Positions 33,162 through 39,607 of a stretch of 39,607 nucleotides of DNA are shown piece by piece. Within the stretch, counting starts at the first letter, position 1. Each line of letters begins with the position of its first letter. Below the pieces are notes generated by a model, which was not told the origin of the DNA, did no database searches, and was given only the letters and a program-made list of their open reading frames with translations. The translations under genes were made by a program, and so were the position numbers. The stretch covers positions 1 to 39,607 of the forward strand of contig CAJJYZ010000021.1 in the NCBI GenBank assembly GCA_905197485.1, written 5' to 3'. Origin of the DNA: an uncultured Lachnospiraceae bacterium (GTDB lineage: Bacteria > Bacillota > Clostridia > Lachnospirales > Lachnospiraceae).

Positions 33162-33462
33162 TTATCATCTCCTCCACTTTCTCCCTGTAGTCTTCTATCG
33201 ATACGTCCCTTAAATATCCTGTTTTCTCTTCGATTTCCCGCATTTTCCGTTCATAAGCGCTCCCATCCATCACCTCGAAGAAAGAATGTTCCATTCCGAA
33301 CACTTTTAAGATAGGTTCTGTCAACAGCAAAACGAGAATGATGCCGGTAAAAAAACGGATATATTTTTGATAGCTGTTTGCCGGCAGCGCTTCTAAGAAT
33401 ATTGTGGACAGAATCATATAAAACGCAAGATTCTCCACCCATTCATACAGATATTCAAACAT
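33124..33462 (-). CDS. spoIIIAF: Stage III sporulation protein AF, short form
   Basis: Integral membrane component of the mother-cell channel. Two predicted transmembrane helices (about 12-28 and 33-50) are followed by a charged segment rich in Glu and Lys. At 112 residues it is about half the length of the Bacillus subtilis protein (206 residues), lacking most of the soluble C-terminal domain. The following gene starts inside it, so there is no hidden remnant downstream. AAAGGAGG precedes the ATG. Identity rests on position in the operon plus the N-terminal helix pattern. Confidence 0.85.
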   Translation of the reverse strand: MFEYLYEWVENLAFYMILSTIFLEALPANSYQKYIRFFTGIILVLLLTEPILKVFGMEHSFFEVMDGSAYERKMREIEEKTGYLRDVSIEDYREKVEEMISESEDGMEGDER

Positions 33463-33472
33463 GACGCCTCCT

Positions 33473-34615
33473 TTACGTTGTCGTGGCTGTCACAATCGCA
33501 ATCGTAAGAAGAAATAAGATGCCTGTCATGAACACCATCTTCAGCAGAAGACTGCTCCCATCTCCCACAGCAGAAAGACATCCTACAATTCTTCGGTCTG
33601 ATACCGGCTGAATCAAAGCCGCAACCAGTTTATACAAAACCGTCATCACAAAAATCTGAAACACCGGAACCGCACAGATACAAATGCAGATAATCGCACC
33701 TGCAGCTCCAATTCCGTTTTTCATCAGAACTGCCGTTCCTAAAATCACTTCCGTTACGCCTCCTATGGCATCTCCGATAGCAGGCAGCGCTTCCACCCCT
33801 TTCGACAACACTCCGCGCTTCAGCGAATCTACGGCCGGGGTAATCATCCCCTGAATCACGTTCAGCCCAATCACTGCCGCCAGGAGCGACTTCGTCATCC
33901 AACCGACCAGATATTCAATCAGCTCTGCAAGCTTTGACAAGTAGTCTTCCGTCGAGAGATACTGAAACACTTTCACTACCATATAAATATGTAACAAGGG
34001 GAGCAGGAAATTCAACACAAGAAGCTCTACCAGATAAATCAAAAAGAGAACCAATTGATAGAATACAATGGAAGTACTGCTTCCCACCGCAAACGCTACG
34101 GAAAGAAAATAAACCGGTCCCAGCGCACGCATAAAAAGAATCAGCTTTTCAATCCCAACCGCCGCGGCATCCAACACCATCTGAAAGGAGCGGAATGCAA
34201 TCGTAATGAGGAGCATATACAGCACATAGAATCCGACCGAACAAATCTGTCCGTTTTTCAACACGCCGGAAAAATTCGTAAATACTGCCGCAATCAATGC
34301 AATCAGAAGAATGTGAATCAATCCTTCTTTTCCGTTTCTGATTTCATAGAAGAAGCTGTCCTCCAACAGCCAGATAAGAAGATTCGCCGATAATTTGGTC
34401 TCTCCATTCAGAAGTTCCATTACCACTTCTCCGAAGTCTAACTTCTTCTCCGGAAGCATTTCCTGCATCACTTGATTAATTTCTTCAAAGTCAAATTCTT
34501 CCAATAACGCGTCTTTTGCAGCGGTCTGCATCTCGTCGTCCTGTCCCTTCTCCGCATGCACAGGCAGACTAAGAATCCACAAGATGCAAAGAAGCAATAG
34601 AATCCCTCTTTTCAT
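33473..34615 (-). CDS. spoIIIAE: Stage III sporulation protein AE
   Basis: Multi-pass membrane protein with a signal peptide (MKRGILLLLCILWILSLPVHA) and seven or so transmembrane helices; about 380 residues, the usual size. Conserved segments include RALGPVYFLSVAFAVGSSTS and GMITPAVDSLKRGVLSKG. The ATG at 34615 has GAGGGAGAG upstream. A longer frame opening at 34789 overlaps spoIIIAD and was rejected as the start. Confidence 0.93.
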   Translation of the reverse strand: MKRGILLLLCILWILSLPVHAEKGQDDEMQTAAKDALLEEFDFEEINQVMQEMLPEKKLDFGEVVMELLNGETKLSANLLIWLLEDSFFYEIRNGKEGLIHILLIALIAAVFTNFSGVLKNGQICSVGFYVLYMLLITIAFRSFQMVLDAAAVGIEKLILFMRALGPVYFLSVAFAVGSSTSIVFYQLVLFLIYLVELLVLNFLLPLLHIYMVVKVFQYLSTEDYLSKLAELIEYLVGWMTKSLLAAVIGLNVIQGMITPAVDSLKRGVLSKGVEALPAIGDAIGGVTEVILGTAVLMKNGIGAAGAIICICICAVPVFQIFVMTVLYKLVAALIQPVSDRRIVGCLSAVGDGSSLLLKMVFMTGILFLLTIAIVTATTT

Positions 34616-34625
34616 CCTCTCTCCC

Positions 34626-35012
34626 TCACTCAAGAAAAAGCTGTATCGTCTCCAGCAAAGCCTGCAGTACCGGCATACTAAGCGCCAGAATCGTAATCTT
34701 GCTGAATATCTCAATCTGACTTGCAATCGTCTGATATCCCGCATCTTTGCAGATGGAAGAAGCAAATTCCGCCACATAGGCAACCCCAAGCATTTTCAGC
34801 AAAAGGATGAGATAACTGCTCTTGATTCCTATCGTCTGGCTGATTTTCCGGATGACCGACAGAATCACTTCCACACGTCCTAAAATGCAAAAAAATACAA
34901 ACACACTCAGAACAACGCTGATAAAAATTCCATACTCGGACTTCCCGTTTTTGAATTGCACCGCGAGAAGCGCTCCCATCACACCAACCACAGCGATTTG
35001 TACGATTCCCAT
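34626..35012 (-). CDS. spoIIIAD: Stage III sporulation protein AD
   Basis: A 128-residue membrane protein with four predicted helices, including LAVQFKNGKSEYGIFISVVL and AYVAEFASSICKDAGYQTIA. GAGGAG lies six bases before the ATG. Twelve bases after spoIIIAC, in the canonical order. Confidence 0.94.
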   Translation of the reverse strand: MGIVQIAVVGVMGALLAVQFKNGKSEYGIFISVVLSVFVFFCILGRVEVILSVIRKISQTIGIKSSYLILLLKMLGVAYVAEFASSICKDAGYQTIASQIEIFSKITILALSMPVLQALLETIQLFLE

Positions 35013-35024
35013 TCCAAACTCCTC

Positions 35025-35219
35025 TTAAAGCGAAAACAATCGTTTGATGGACTCAAACAGCTCATAGATATACGGAACAATCCAGAACAAGACGAGAAGA
35101 AGCCCCGCAAAACTTGTCAGAAACGCCTGTTCCTCCCTGCCGCTATGTTTTAACACCTGGCTCAATACCGATACAAGGATTCCAACTGCCGCGATTTTAA
35201 AAATTAAGTTTACGCTCAT
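35025..35219 (-). CDS. spoIIIAC: Stage III sporulation protein AC
   Basis: A 64-residue protein with two transmembrane helices (about 3-21 and 33-50), MSVNLIFKIAAVGILVSVL followed by FLTSFAGLLLVLFW. The ATG at 35219 has AAAGGAG upstream, which fixes the start inside a longer open frame. Similar in size and position to SpoIIIAC of other spore formers. Confidence 0.93.
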   Translation of the reverse strand: MSVNLIFKIAAVGILVSVLSQVLKHSGREEQAFLTSFAGLLLVLFWIVPYIYELFESIKRLFSL

Positions 35220-35235
35220 CTTCTTCTCCTTTCTG

Positions 35236-35754
35236 CTACACGAGTACGATTGCAACGAAAATACCTCCCATCACCCCCAGACAGTTGAAAATCCGCCGCC
35301 TCTCCGGAATTTCTTCCTGCAGCTGCCGGATAGACAGCTTCAATTGTTCCAAATACAAATCGATGGCTCCCAGCTGCATCACCCGGTCTGCATATCCCAT
35401 GTTTGCCCCCATATTTATGAGGAGTTCCCAATTCTTCCGGTCTAAATCCGTCTCTTTCCGATACCCTGTTAACGCTTCCTTCCAAAGCTCCATGAAAGTC
35501 TTCCCTGTTCTTTCATTCAAGCGATTCGCCAATTGAAACATCCATCTTTGATATTTTCCCGATGTTCTGTCCCCGATTTGAAAAAACGCTTCCCGAAACG
35601 GGGTCTTCGTATATTCCACCTCACTCCGCAGCATCAGAAAAATCCTGCGAAGTTCCTGCATTTCCTCCAGACTCCTGGAAAGATGAATGCCCTTCTGGTA
35701 CCCGATACCTGCACTTGCCGCAATAATCAACGCTGCACCAATGAATTTCTGCAT
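35236..35754 (-). CDS. spoIIIAB: Stage III sporulation protein AB
   Basis: A 172-residue protein with an N-terminal helix (AALIIAASAGIGYQKG), a cytoplasmic helical core including EMQELRRIFLMLRSEVEYT, and a C-terminal helix. The fold resembles GspF-like secretion proteins, consistent with the view of spoIIIA as a specialised secretion system. It overlaps spoIIIAA by 28 bases with GGGAAGGG before its ATG. Confidence 0.94.
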   Translation of the reverse strand: MQKFIGAALIIAASAGIGYQKGIHLSRSLEEMQELRRIFLMLRSEVEYTKTPFREAFFQIGDRTSGKYQRWMFQLANRLNERTGKTFMELWKEALTGYRKETDLDRKNWELLINMGANMGYADRVMQLGAIDLYLEQLKLSIRQLQEEIPERRRIFNCLGVMGGIFVAIVLV

Positions 35755-36692
35755 AGTACCCTTCCCTTTTCATCGTAGATTTCTTCAATCCCTCCTGTCT
35801 CAGTCCGGTTGCTTAAAACCACATACCGCTCAAATCTCTTTTTCGCAATCAACTCTTCAAACAACGGTTTTTTCTTCATCTCCTCCATGGAAGAGCCATG
35901 TGCCGTCGCCAGCATAATGCATCCACAGTGAAGTGCATATTCGATTGCCTGTATCTCTTCTTTTGCCCCAATCTCATCCACCGCCAGGATTCGCGGAGAC
36001 ATGGAGCGAATCAGCATCAGCATTCCTTCTGCCTTCGGGCAGCAATCCAATACGTCTGTCCGAATCCCAAGGTCATTCTGTGCTGCCCCCATATAGCATC
36101 CGCCAATTTCCGAACGCTCATCCACCACGCCGACGGTTGTGCCTTTCATATACTTACAGCCATCGGAAGCCTGTCTGACGATATCCCTTAGAAGCGTTGT
36201 TTTCCCACATCTGGGAGGAGAGATAATCAGCGTATGACAAAGTTCCCCATGTTGGCAGATATAGGGCATCACTTTCTCGGCACATCCTTTCACTTCATGG
36301 GAAATTCGGATGTTCACAGAAGAAATATACTTCATATTTTTCACTTTCTCCTGCTCCACCGTCGTCTGACCCGCCATCCCGACCCGATGTCCTCCTTCTA
36401 TCGTAATAAACCCTTGCCGCAATTCATTTTCGTAAGCATATAGAGAATAATTGCTGACATAATCTAGTGTTTCCTTCACTTCCCGCCCTGTCACAATCAC
36501 TGAGTTTCCACTTCTGTCCTTCGCAAACATTTCTTCTCCCTTGTATATCATGACCATTGGCTTGTCTGTCCGAAGACGGATTTCCTGTAAATGATTAAAA
36601 TCCAGTTCCATCTTCTCCAAATCTTCTGCAATGGATTTTGCCAGCACCGGAAGAATCTGATGCCGAATCGTTCGATTTCTTTCTTTCAACAT
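35727..36692 (-). CDS. spoIIIAA: Stage III sporulation protein AA (secretion-type ATPase)
   Basis: The ATPase of the spoIIIA channel. The 321 residues have an N-terminal domain and a RecA-like core with Walker A SPPRCGKTT (158-166) and Walker B ILAVDEIG (235-242). The ATG at 36692 is fixed by GAGGTGG five bases upstream; the open frame extends 55 codons further but crosses the pnp terminator and has no similarity. First gene of the operon; expected to be expressed in the mother cell by sigma-E. Confidence 0.95.
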   Translation of the reverse strand: MLKERNRTIRHQILPVLAKSIAEDLEKMELDFNHLQEIRLRTDKPMVMIYKGEEMFAKDRSGNSVIVTGREVKETLDYVSNYSLYAYENELRQGFITIEGGHRVGMAGQTTVEQEKVKNMKYISSVNIRISHEVKGCAEKVMPYICQHGELCHTLIISPPRCGKTTLLRDIVRQASDGCKYMKGTTVGVVDERSEIGGCYMGAAQNDLGIRTDVLDCCPKAEGMLMLIRSMSPRILAVDEIGAKEEIQAIEYALHCGCIMLATAHGSSMEEMKKKPLFEELIAKKRFERYVVLSNRTETGGIEEIYDEKGRVLCRNSLVQR

Positions 36693-36711
36693 ATTGTCCA
36701 CCTCTTTACAC

Positions 36712-36739
36712 AATATATGATGGACAAGAAAAAATAGAA
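36712..36739 (-). promoter_or_regulatory. Candidate sigma-E promoter for the spoIIIA operon
   Basis: On the minus strand TTCTATT (36733-36739), 13 bases, CATATATT (36712-36719). The -10 agrees at six of eight positions with the sigma-E pattern CATACANT; the -35 agrees partly. It lies in the only gap between the pnp terminator and spoIIIAA. The leader would be very short, about a dozen bases. Confidence 0.35.
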
Positions 36740-36741
36740 CT

Positions 36742-36769
36742 AAAAAAGGAGAAAACCGAAGTCTTCTCC
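36742..36769 (-). terminator. Intrinsic terminator after pnp
   Basis: On the minus strand GGAGAAGAC pairs with GTTTTCTCC (9 bp, one G-U) around a TTCG tetraloop, followed by TTTTTT. It begins 24 bases after the pnp stop. Confidence 0.9.
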
Positions 36770-36793
36770 TCTTTACACATTCTAGATTCTGTT

Positions 36794-38884
36794 TTAGTCT
36801 TCTGCCACATCTTTCATAGAGAAGCTGATTCTTCCCATCTTGTCTTTTCCGAGGCATACGACTTTTACTTTATCGCCAAGTGTCAGTACGTCTTCTACCT
36901 GTTTGATTCTGTCTTTGGAAATCTTGGAAATGTGAACCATTCCTTCTTTTCCCGGTGCAAATTCGATAAACGCACCAAATTCTTTGATGCTGACAACTTT
37001 TCCTTCAAATACCTGTCCGGCTTCAAAGTCTGTCACGATGATGGAAATCATTCTCATCGCCTCATCCATCGCTTCTGCGTCAACTCCACAGATTGATACA
37101 AATCCGTCATCTGTGATGTCGATTTTCACACCTGTCTGCTCGATGATTGCATTGATTGTTTTTCCACGCTGTCCGACAACATCGCCAATCTTCGCCGGGT
37201 CAATCTGCATCTGACGAATCTTCGGCGCATATGGACCAACTTCCGGTCTTGGCTCAGCGATAGCCTTATTCATGACTTCATCTAAGATGTAAGTTCTTGC
37301 TTTCTTTGTGCATGCAATTGCTTCCTCGATAATCGGTCTTGTCAAACCATGAATCTTGATGTCCATCTGGATTGCTGTGATACCCTTATGTGTACCTGCA
37401 ACCTTGAAGTCCATGTCCCCAAAGAAGTCTTCCAATCCCTGAATATCTGTCAATACGATATAATCATCGTCTGTCTCACCTGTCACAAGACCTGCGGAGA
37501 TACCTGCAACTGCAGATTTAATCGGAACTCCGGCTGCCATAAGGGACATACTGGACGCACAAACACTTGCCTGAGAAGTAGAACCATTCGATTCAAATGT
37601 CTCAGATACTGTACGGATAGCATATGGGAACTCTTCTTCTGTCGGAAGTACCGGAACAAGCGCTCTCTCTGCCAATGCACCATGTCCGATTTCACGACGT
37701 CCCGGTCCTCTGGATGGTTTTGTCTCACCAACAGAGTATGATGGGAAGTTGTAGTGATGCATGTATCTCTTAGACGTCTCAAGCTCGTTCAATCCGTCAA
37801 TTCTCTGTGCCTCGGATAATGGCGCTAATGTTGTAATGTTACAAATCTGTGTCTGTCCACGTGTAAACATTGCAGAACCATGTACTCTCGGAATCAAATC
37901 AACTTCCGCAGCAAGCGGTCGAATCTGGTCGATTGCTCTTCCGTCCGGACGCTTGTGGTCTTTTAAAATCATCTTTCTGACTGTCTTCTTCTGATACTGA
38001 TATAATGCCTCCCCAATTAATGGAAGCCATTCTTCATTCTCTGCAAATGCTTCTTCTAATTTCTCTGTAATCACACGAATATTCTCTTCACGAACCTGCT
38101 TCTCATCTGTGAATACAGCCTCTTCCATCTCTTCCGGAGTTACGATTTCGCGAATTGCCGCAAATAACTCTTCCGGTACTGCACAACTTGTATACTCGTG
38201 TTTTTCTTTTCCGCATTCTGCAACGATTGTATCGATAAATGCGATAACCTTCTGGTTGACTTCATGCGCCGCAAAAATCGCTTCAATCATCTTATCTTCC
38301 GGAATCTCATTCGCACCCGCTTCAATCATAATTACTTTTTCTCTTGTAGAAGCAACGGTAAGCTGAAGGTCAGAAACCGCATTCTGTACAGAGTTCGGAT
38401 TGAATACAAACTCTCCGTCCACAAGACCAACCTGTGTTGTGGATGTCGGGCCATCGAATGGAATATCTGAAATTGCTGTCGCGATTGCAGAGCCGAGCAT
38501 AGCTGTCAGTTCCGGGCTGCACTCCGGGTCCACAGATAATACAAGGTTGTTGAGTGTTACATCGTTTCTGTAATCCTTCGGGAATAACGGACGCATCGGT
38601 CTGTCAATTACGCGTGATGTAAGGATTGCATTCTCGGATGCCTTTCCTTCTCTCTTATTGAATCCTCCCGGAATCTTACCTACTGCGTATAATTTTTCTT
38701 CATATTCTACACTTAATGGGAAGAAATCGATTCCTTCTCTCGGTTTATCAGATGCTGTCGCTGTAGATAACACAACAGTATCACCATAATGCATCAATGC
38801 CGCACCGTTTGCCTGTGCTGCAACTCTGCCAACATCTACACGAAGTGTTCTGCCGGCTAATTCCATTTCAAACTTCTTAAACAT
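36794..38884 (-). CDS. pnp: Polynucleotide phosphorylase
   Basis: Phosphorolytic 3'-5' exoribonuclease involved in RNA decay. The 696 residues contain two RNase PH domains (about 1-210 and 310-540) separated by a helical linker, a KH domain (VVGQRGKTINAIIEQTGVKI) and a C-terminal S1 domain (FEGKVVSIKEFGAFIEFAPG). AAGGAG lies seven bases before the ATG. It is downstream of rpsO, the widespread rpsO-pnp order, but here has its own extended -10 promoter and a leader with complementary segments that may serve autoregulation. Confidence 0.98.
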   Translation of the reverse strand: MFKKFEMELAGRTLRVDVGRVAAQANGAALMHYGDTVVLSTATASDKPREGIDFFPLSVEYEEKLYAVGKIPGGFNKREGKASENAILTSRVIDRPMRPLFPKDYRNDVTLNNLVLSVDPECSPELTAMLGSAIATAISDIPFDGPTSTTQVGLVDGEFVFNPNSVQNAVSDLQLTVASTREKVIMIEAGANEIPEDKMIEAIFAAHEVNQKVIAFIDTIVAECGKEKHEYTSCAVPEELFAAIREIVTPEEMEEAVFTDEKQVREENIRVITEKLEEAFAENEEWLPLIGEALYQYQKKTVRKMILKDHKRPDGRAIDQIRPLAAEVDLIPRVHGSAMFTRGQTQICNITTLAPLSEAQRIDGLNELETSKRYMHHYNFPSYSVGETKPSRGPGRREIGHGALAERALVPVLPTEEEFPYAIRTVSETFESNGSTSQASVCASSMSLMAAGVPIKSAVAGISAGLVTGETDDDYIVLTDIQGLEDFFGDMDFKVAGTHKGITAIQMDIKIHGLTRPIIEEAIACTKKARTYILDEVMNKAIAEPRPEVGPYAPKIRQMQIDPAKIGDVVGQRGKTINAIIEQTGVKIDITDDGFVSICGVDAEAMDEAMRMISIIVTDFEAGQVFEGKVVSIKEFGAFIEFAPGKEGMVHISKISKDRIKQVEDVLTLGDKVKVVCLGKDKMGRISFSMKDVAED

Positions 38885-39021
38885 ATGTGTTCTCCTTTTC
38901 TTTCTCTTTTGACAGGTTCTTCCGAAACAACTGAAAAATACGGCTTCTCATAAGATTGAACTCTTGCGCGAGCTGTGCTTTTCAGTGGTCTCGGCGTATA
39001 TCCCCTGCCATAATCTTATAT
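38885..39021 (-). promoter_or_regulatory. Structured leader of pnp
   Basis: Two pairs of perfect 8-base complements lie in an interleaved order: 38950-38957 with 39012-39019, and 38930-38937 with 38979-38986. They could form a pseudoknot or two alternative folds. A regulatory role is inferred; in E. coli pnp autoregulates through its leader. Confidence 0.45.
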
Positions 39022-39051
39022 ATTATAGCATAACTCTCACATAAATGTAAA
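39022..39051 (-). promoter_or_regulatory. pnp promoter
   Basis: On the minus strand TTTACA (39046-39051), an 18-base spacer and an extended -10, TGC-TATAAT (-10 at 39022-39027). The -35 overlaps the T-tract of the rpsO terminator. Confidence 0.8.
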
Positions 39052-39086
39052 TTAAAAAATTCCCAGAATGTACTTCCGGGAATTTT
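39049..39086 (-). terminator. Intrinsic terminator after rpsO
   Basis: On the minus strand AAAATTCCC pairs with GGGAATTTT; the inner GGAA / TTCT extends the stem to about 13 bp with loop GTACA. A TTTTTT run follows. Confidence 0.9.
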
Positions 39087-39132
39087 GTGTTGTTGTGTTG
39101 TGTGTCTTATAATTTCAAATACTTCAGATAGA

Positions 39133-39399
39133 TTATTTTCTTAATCCTAATCTCTCAATTAAAGAACGGTATCTTTCGATATCTGTTTTCTTTAAGTAAG
39201 CAAGTAAACCTCTTCTCTGACCTACCATTTTAAGAAGACCTCTTCTTGAGTGATGGTCCTTCGGGTTTGCTTTGAAGTGCTCTGTTAACTCGTTAATTCT
39301 TGCTGTTAAGATAGCGATTTGAACCTCCGGTGAACCTGTGTCGCCTTCTGTTCTTGCGTACTCAGCGATGATTGCCTGTTTTTTGTCCTTTGCGATCAT
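39133..39399 (-). CDS. rpsO: 30S ribosomal protein S15
   Basis: Primary 16S rRNA-binding protein of the small subunit. The 88 residues contain the family signature around DTGSPEVQIAILTARI and the HHSRRGLLKMVGQRRGLLAYL block. The ATG at 39399 is preferred: GGAGG is eight bases upstream, while the ATG two codons earlier is only two bases from it. It has its own promoter at 39497-39525, a leader able to adopt alternative folds, and a strong terminator before pnp. Confidence 0.97.
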   Translation of the reverse strand: MIAKDKKQAIIAEYARTEGDTGSPEVQIAILTARINELTEHFKANPKDHHSRRGLLKMVGQRRGLLAYLKKTDIERYRSLIERLGLRK

Positions 39400-39490
39400 T
39401 GACATTTCCTCCTATTAAAACTTTTGTTAATCGCCAAATATTAAGTAAGGGTTGGAGTATCCCTTTACCGAATATCGGCTAATTTCATAC
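39400..39490 (-). promoter_or_regulatory. rpsO leader, probable S15 autoregulatory element
   Basis: The leader has a small hairpin CCGA / TCGG (39468-39478), an AAGGG / CCCTT stem (39447-39465), and a segment (39433-39442) that can pair instead with the first hairpin arm (39471-39479). Autoregulation by S15 through its leader is well known; structural class here not assigned. Confidence 0.5.
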
Positions 39491-39496
39491 TTGCAT

Positions 39497-39525
39497 AGTA
39501 TAACACAACTTTTTTGCTGTGTAAA
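39497..39525 (-). promoter_or_regulatory. rpsO promoter
   Basis: On the minus strand TTTACA (39520-39525) and TATACT (39497-39502) are separated by exactly 17 bases. Confidence 0.8.
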
Positions 39526-39566
39526 TACCTTTTTCAAAACACAGAAAATTCCTATAAACCATTTAT

Positions 39567-39601
39567 GATAATGTCCTAATATACCCCAAGGGAAAATGTC
39601 C
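39567..39601. repeat. Pair of 10-bp near-repeats at the window edge
   Basis: gataatgtcc (39567-39576) and gaaaatgtcc (39592-39601) are 25 bases apart, and tgtccca continues to the end. The arrangement resembles transposase-binding repeats at some insertion sequence ends. Nothing of a transposase is within the window. Confidence 0.3.
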
Positions 39602-39607
39602 CATCTG

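Noticed and set aside
34616..34789. A 58-codon upstream extension of SpoIIIAE
   Set aside because: It lies within spoIIIAD; the ATG at 34615 begins a clear signal peptide.
36693..36857. A 55-codon upstream extension of SpoIIIAA
   Set aside because: It crosses the pnp terminator and the end of pnp and has no family similarity.

Overview
The window looks like the chromosome of an anaerobic, endospore-forming Clostridia member, most likely Lachnospiraceae. The reasons are the spoIIIAA-AH operon, spoIVB and spo0A, a group B-type [FeFe] hydrogenase, low-to-moderate G+C, strong AGGAGG ribosome binding sites, and the conserved order asp23-nusB-xseA-xseB-ispA-dxs-tlyA-nadK-argR-recN-spoIVB-spo0A. 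No species is claimed. Every gene except the first lies on the minus strand, so the biological reading order runs from high to low coordinates.

From the right end (39.6 to 36.7 kb): rpsO and pnp, each with its own sigma-A-type promoter and structured leader. 36.7 to 32.0 kb: the eight-gene spoIIIA operon, which builds the mother-cell side of the feeding-tube channel. 31.9 to 30.3 kb: prfC on its own promoter. 30.3 to 19.4 kb: a housekeeping and sporulation block covering envelope stress (asp23), antitermination (nusB), exonuclease VII (xseAB), isoprenoid synthesis (ispA, dxs), a TlyA methyltransferase, NAD kinase, ArgR, RecN, SpoIVB and Spo0A. 19.3 to 13.7 kb: glgA, a short-form cobalamin methionine synthase, an [FeFe] hydrogenase that overlaps it by four bases, and a 41-residue membrane peptide ending at a terminator. 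13.7 to 13.0 kb: a hicAB toxin-antitoxin pair whose toxin carries a one-base frameshift in a G6 run. 12.8 to 8.0 kb: alaS and an LTA-synthase-family protein. 7.9 to 6.9 kb: rpsU, a CmpB-like membrane protein and a 58-residue membrane peptide. 6.8 to 2.1 kb: two D-alanyl-D-alanine carboxypeptidases flanking a metallophosphoesterase-scpA-scpB operon. 2.0 to 0.2 kb, plus strand: a long-form Xaa-Pro aminopeptidase, convergent with the rest.

Most of this is ordinary core genome, and I do not see an obvious new defence or biosynthetic system. The observations most worth a second look are the hicA frameshift with a perfect hairpin over its canonical stop, the translationally coupled metH-hydrogenase pair, interleaved complementary segments in the pnp leader, a Spo0A box upstream of spo0A, a hairpin plus sporulation-type promoter squeezed between recN and spoIVB, a perfect palindrome on the asp23 -10 box, and two 10-bp near-repeats at the right edge that could mark a mobile element end. 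No intergenic stretch exceeds about 230 bases. No tRNA, rRNA, CRISPR array or complete insertion sequence was seen.
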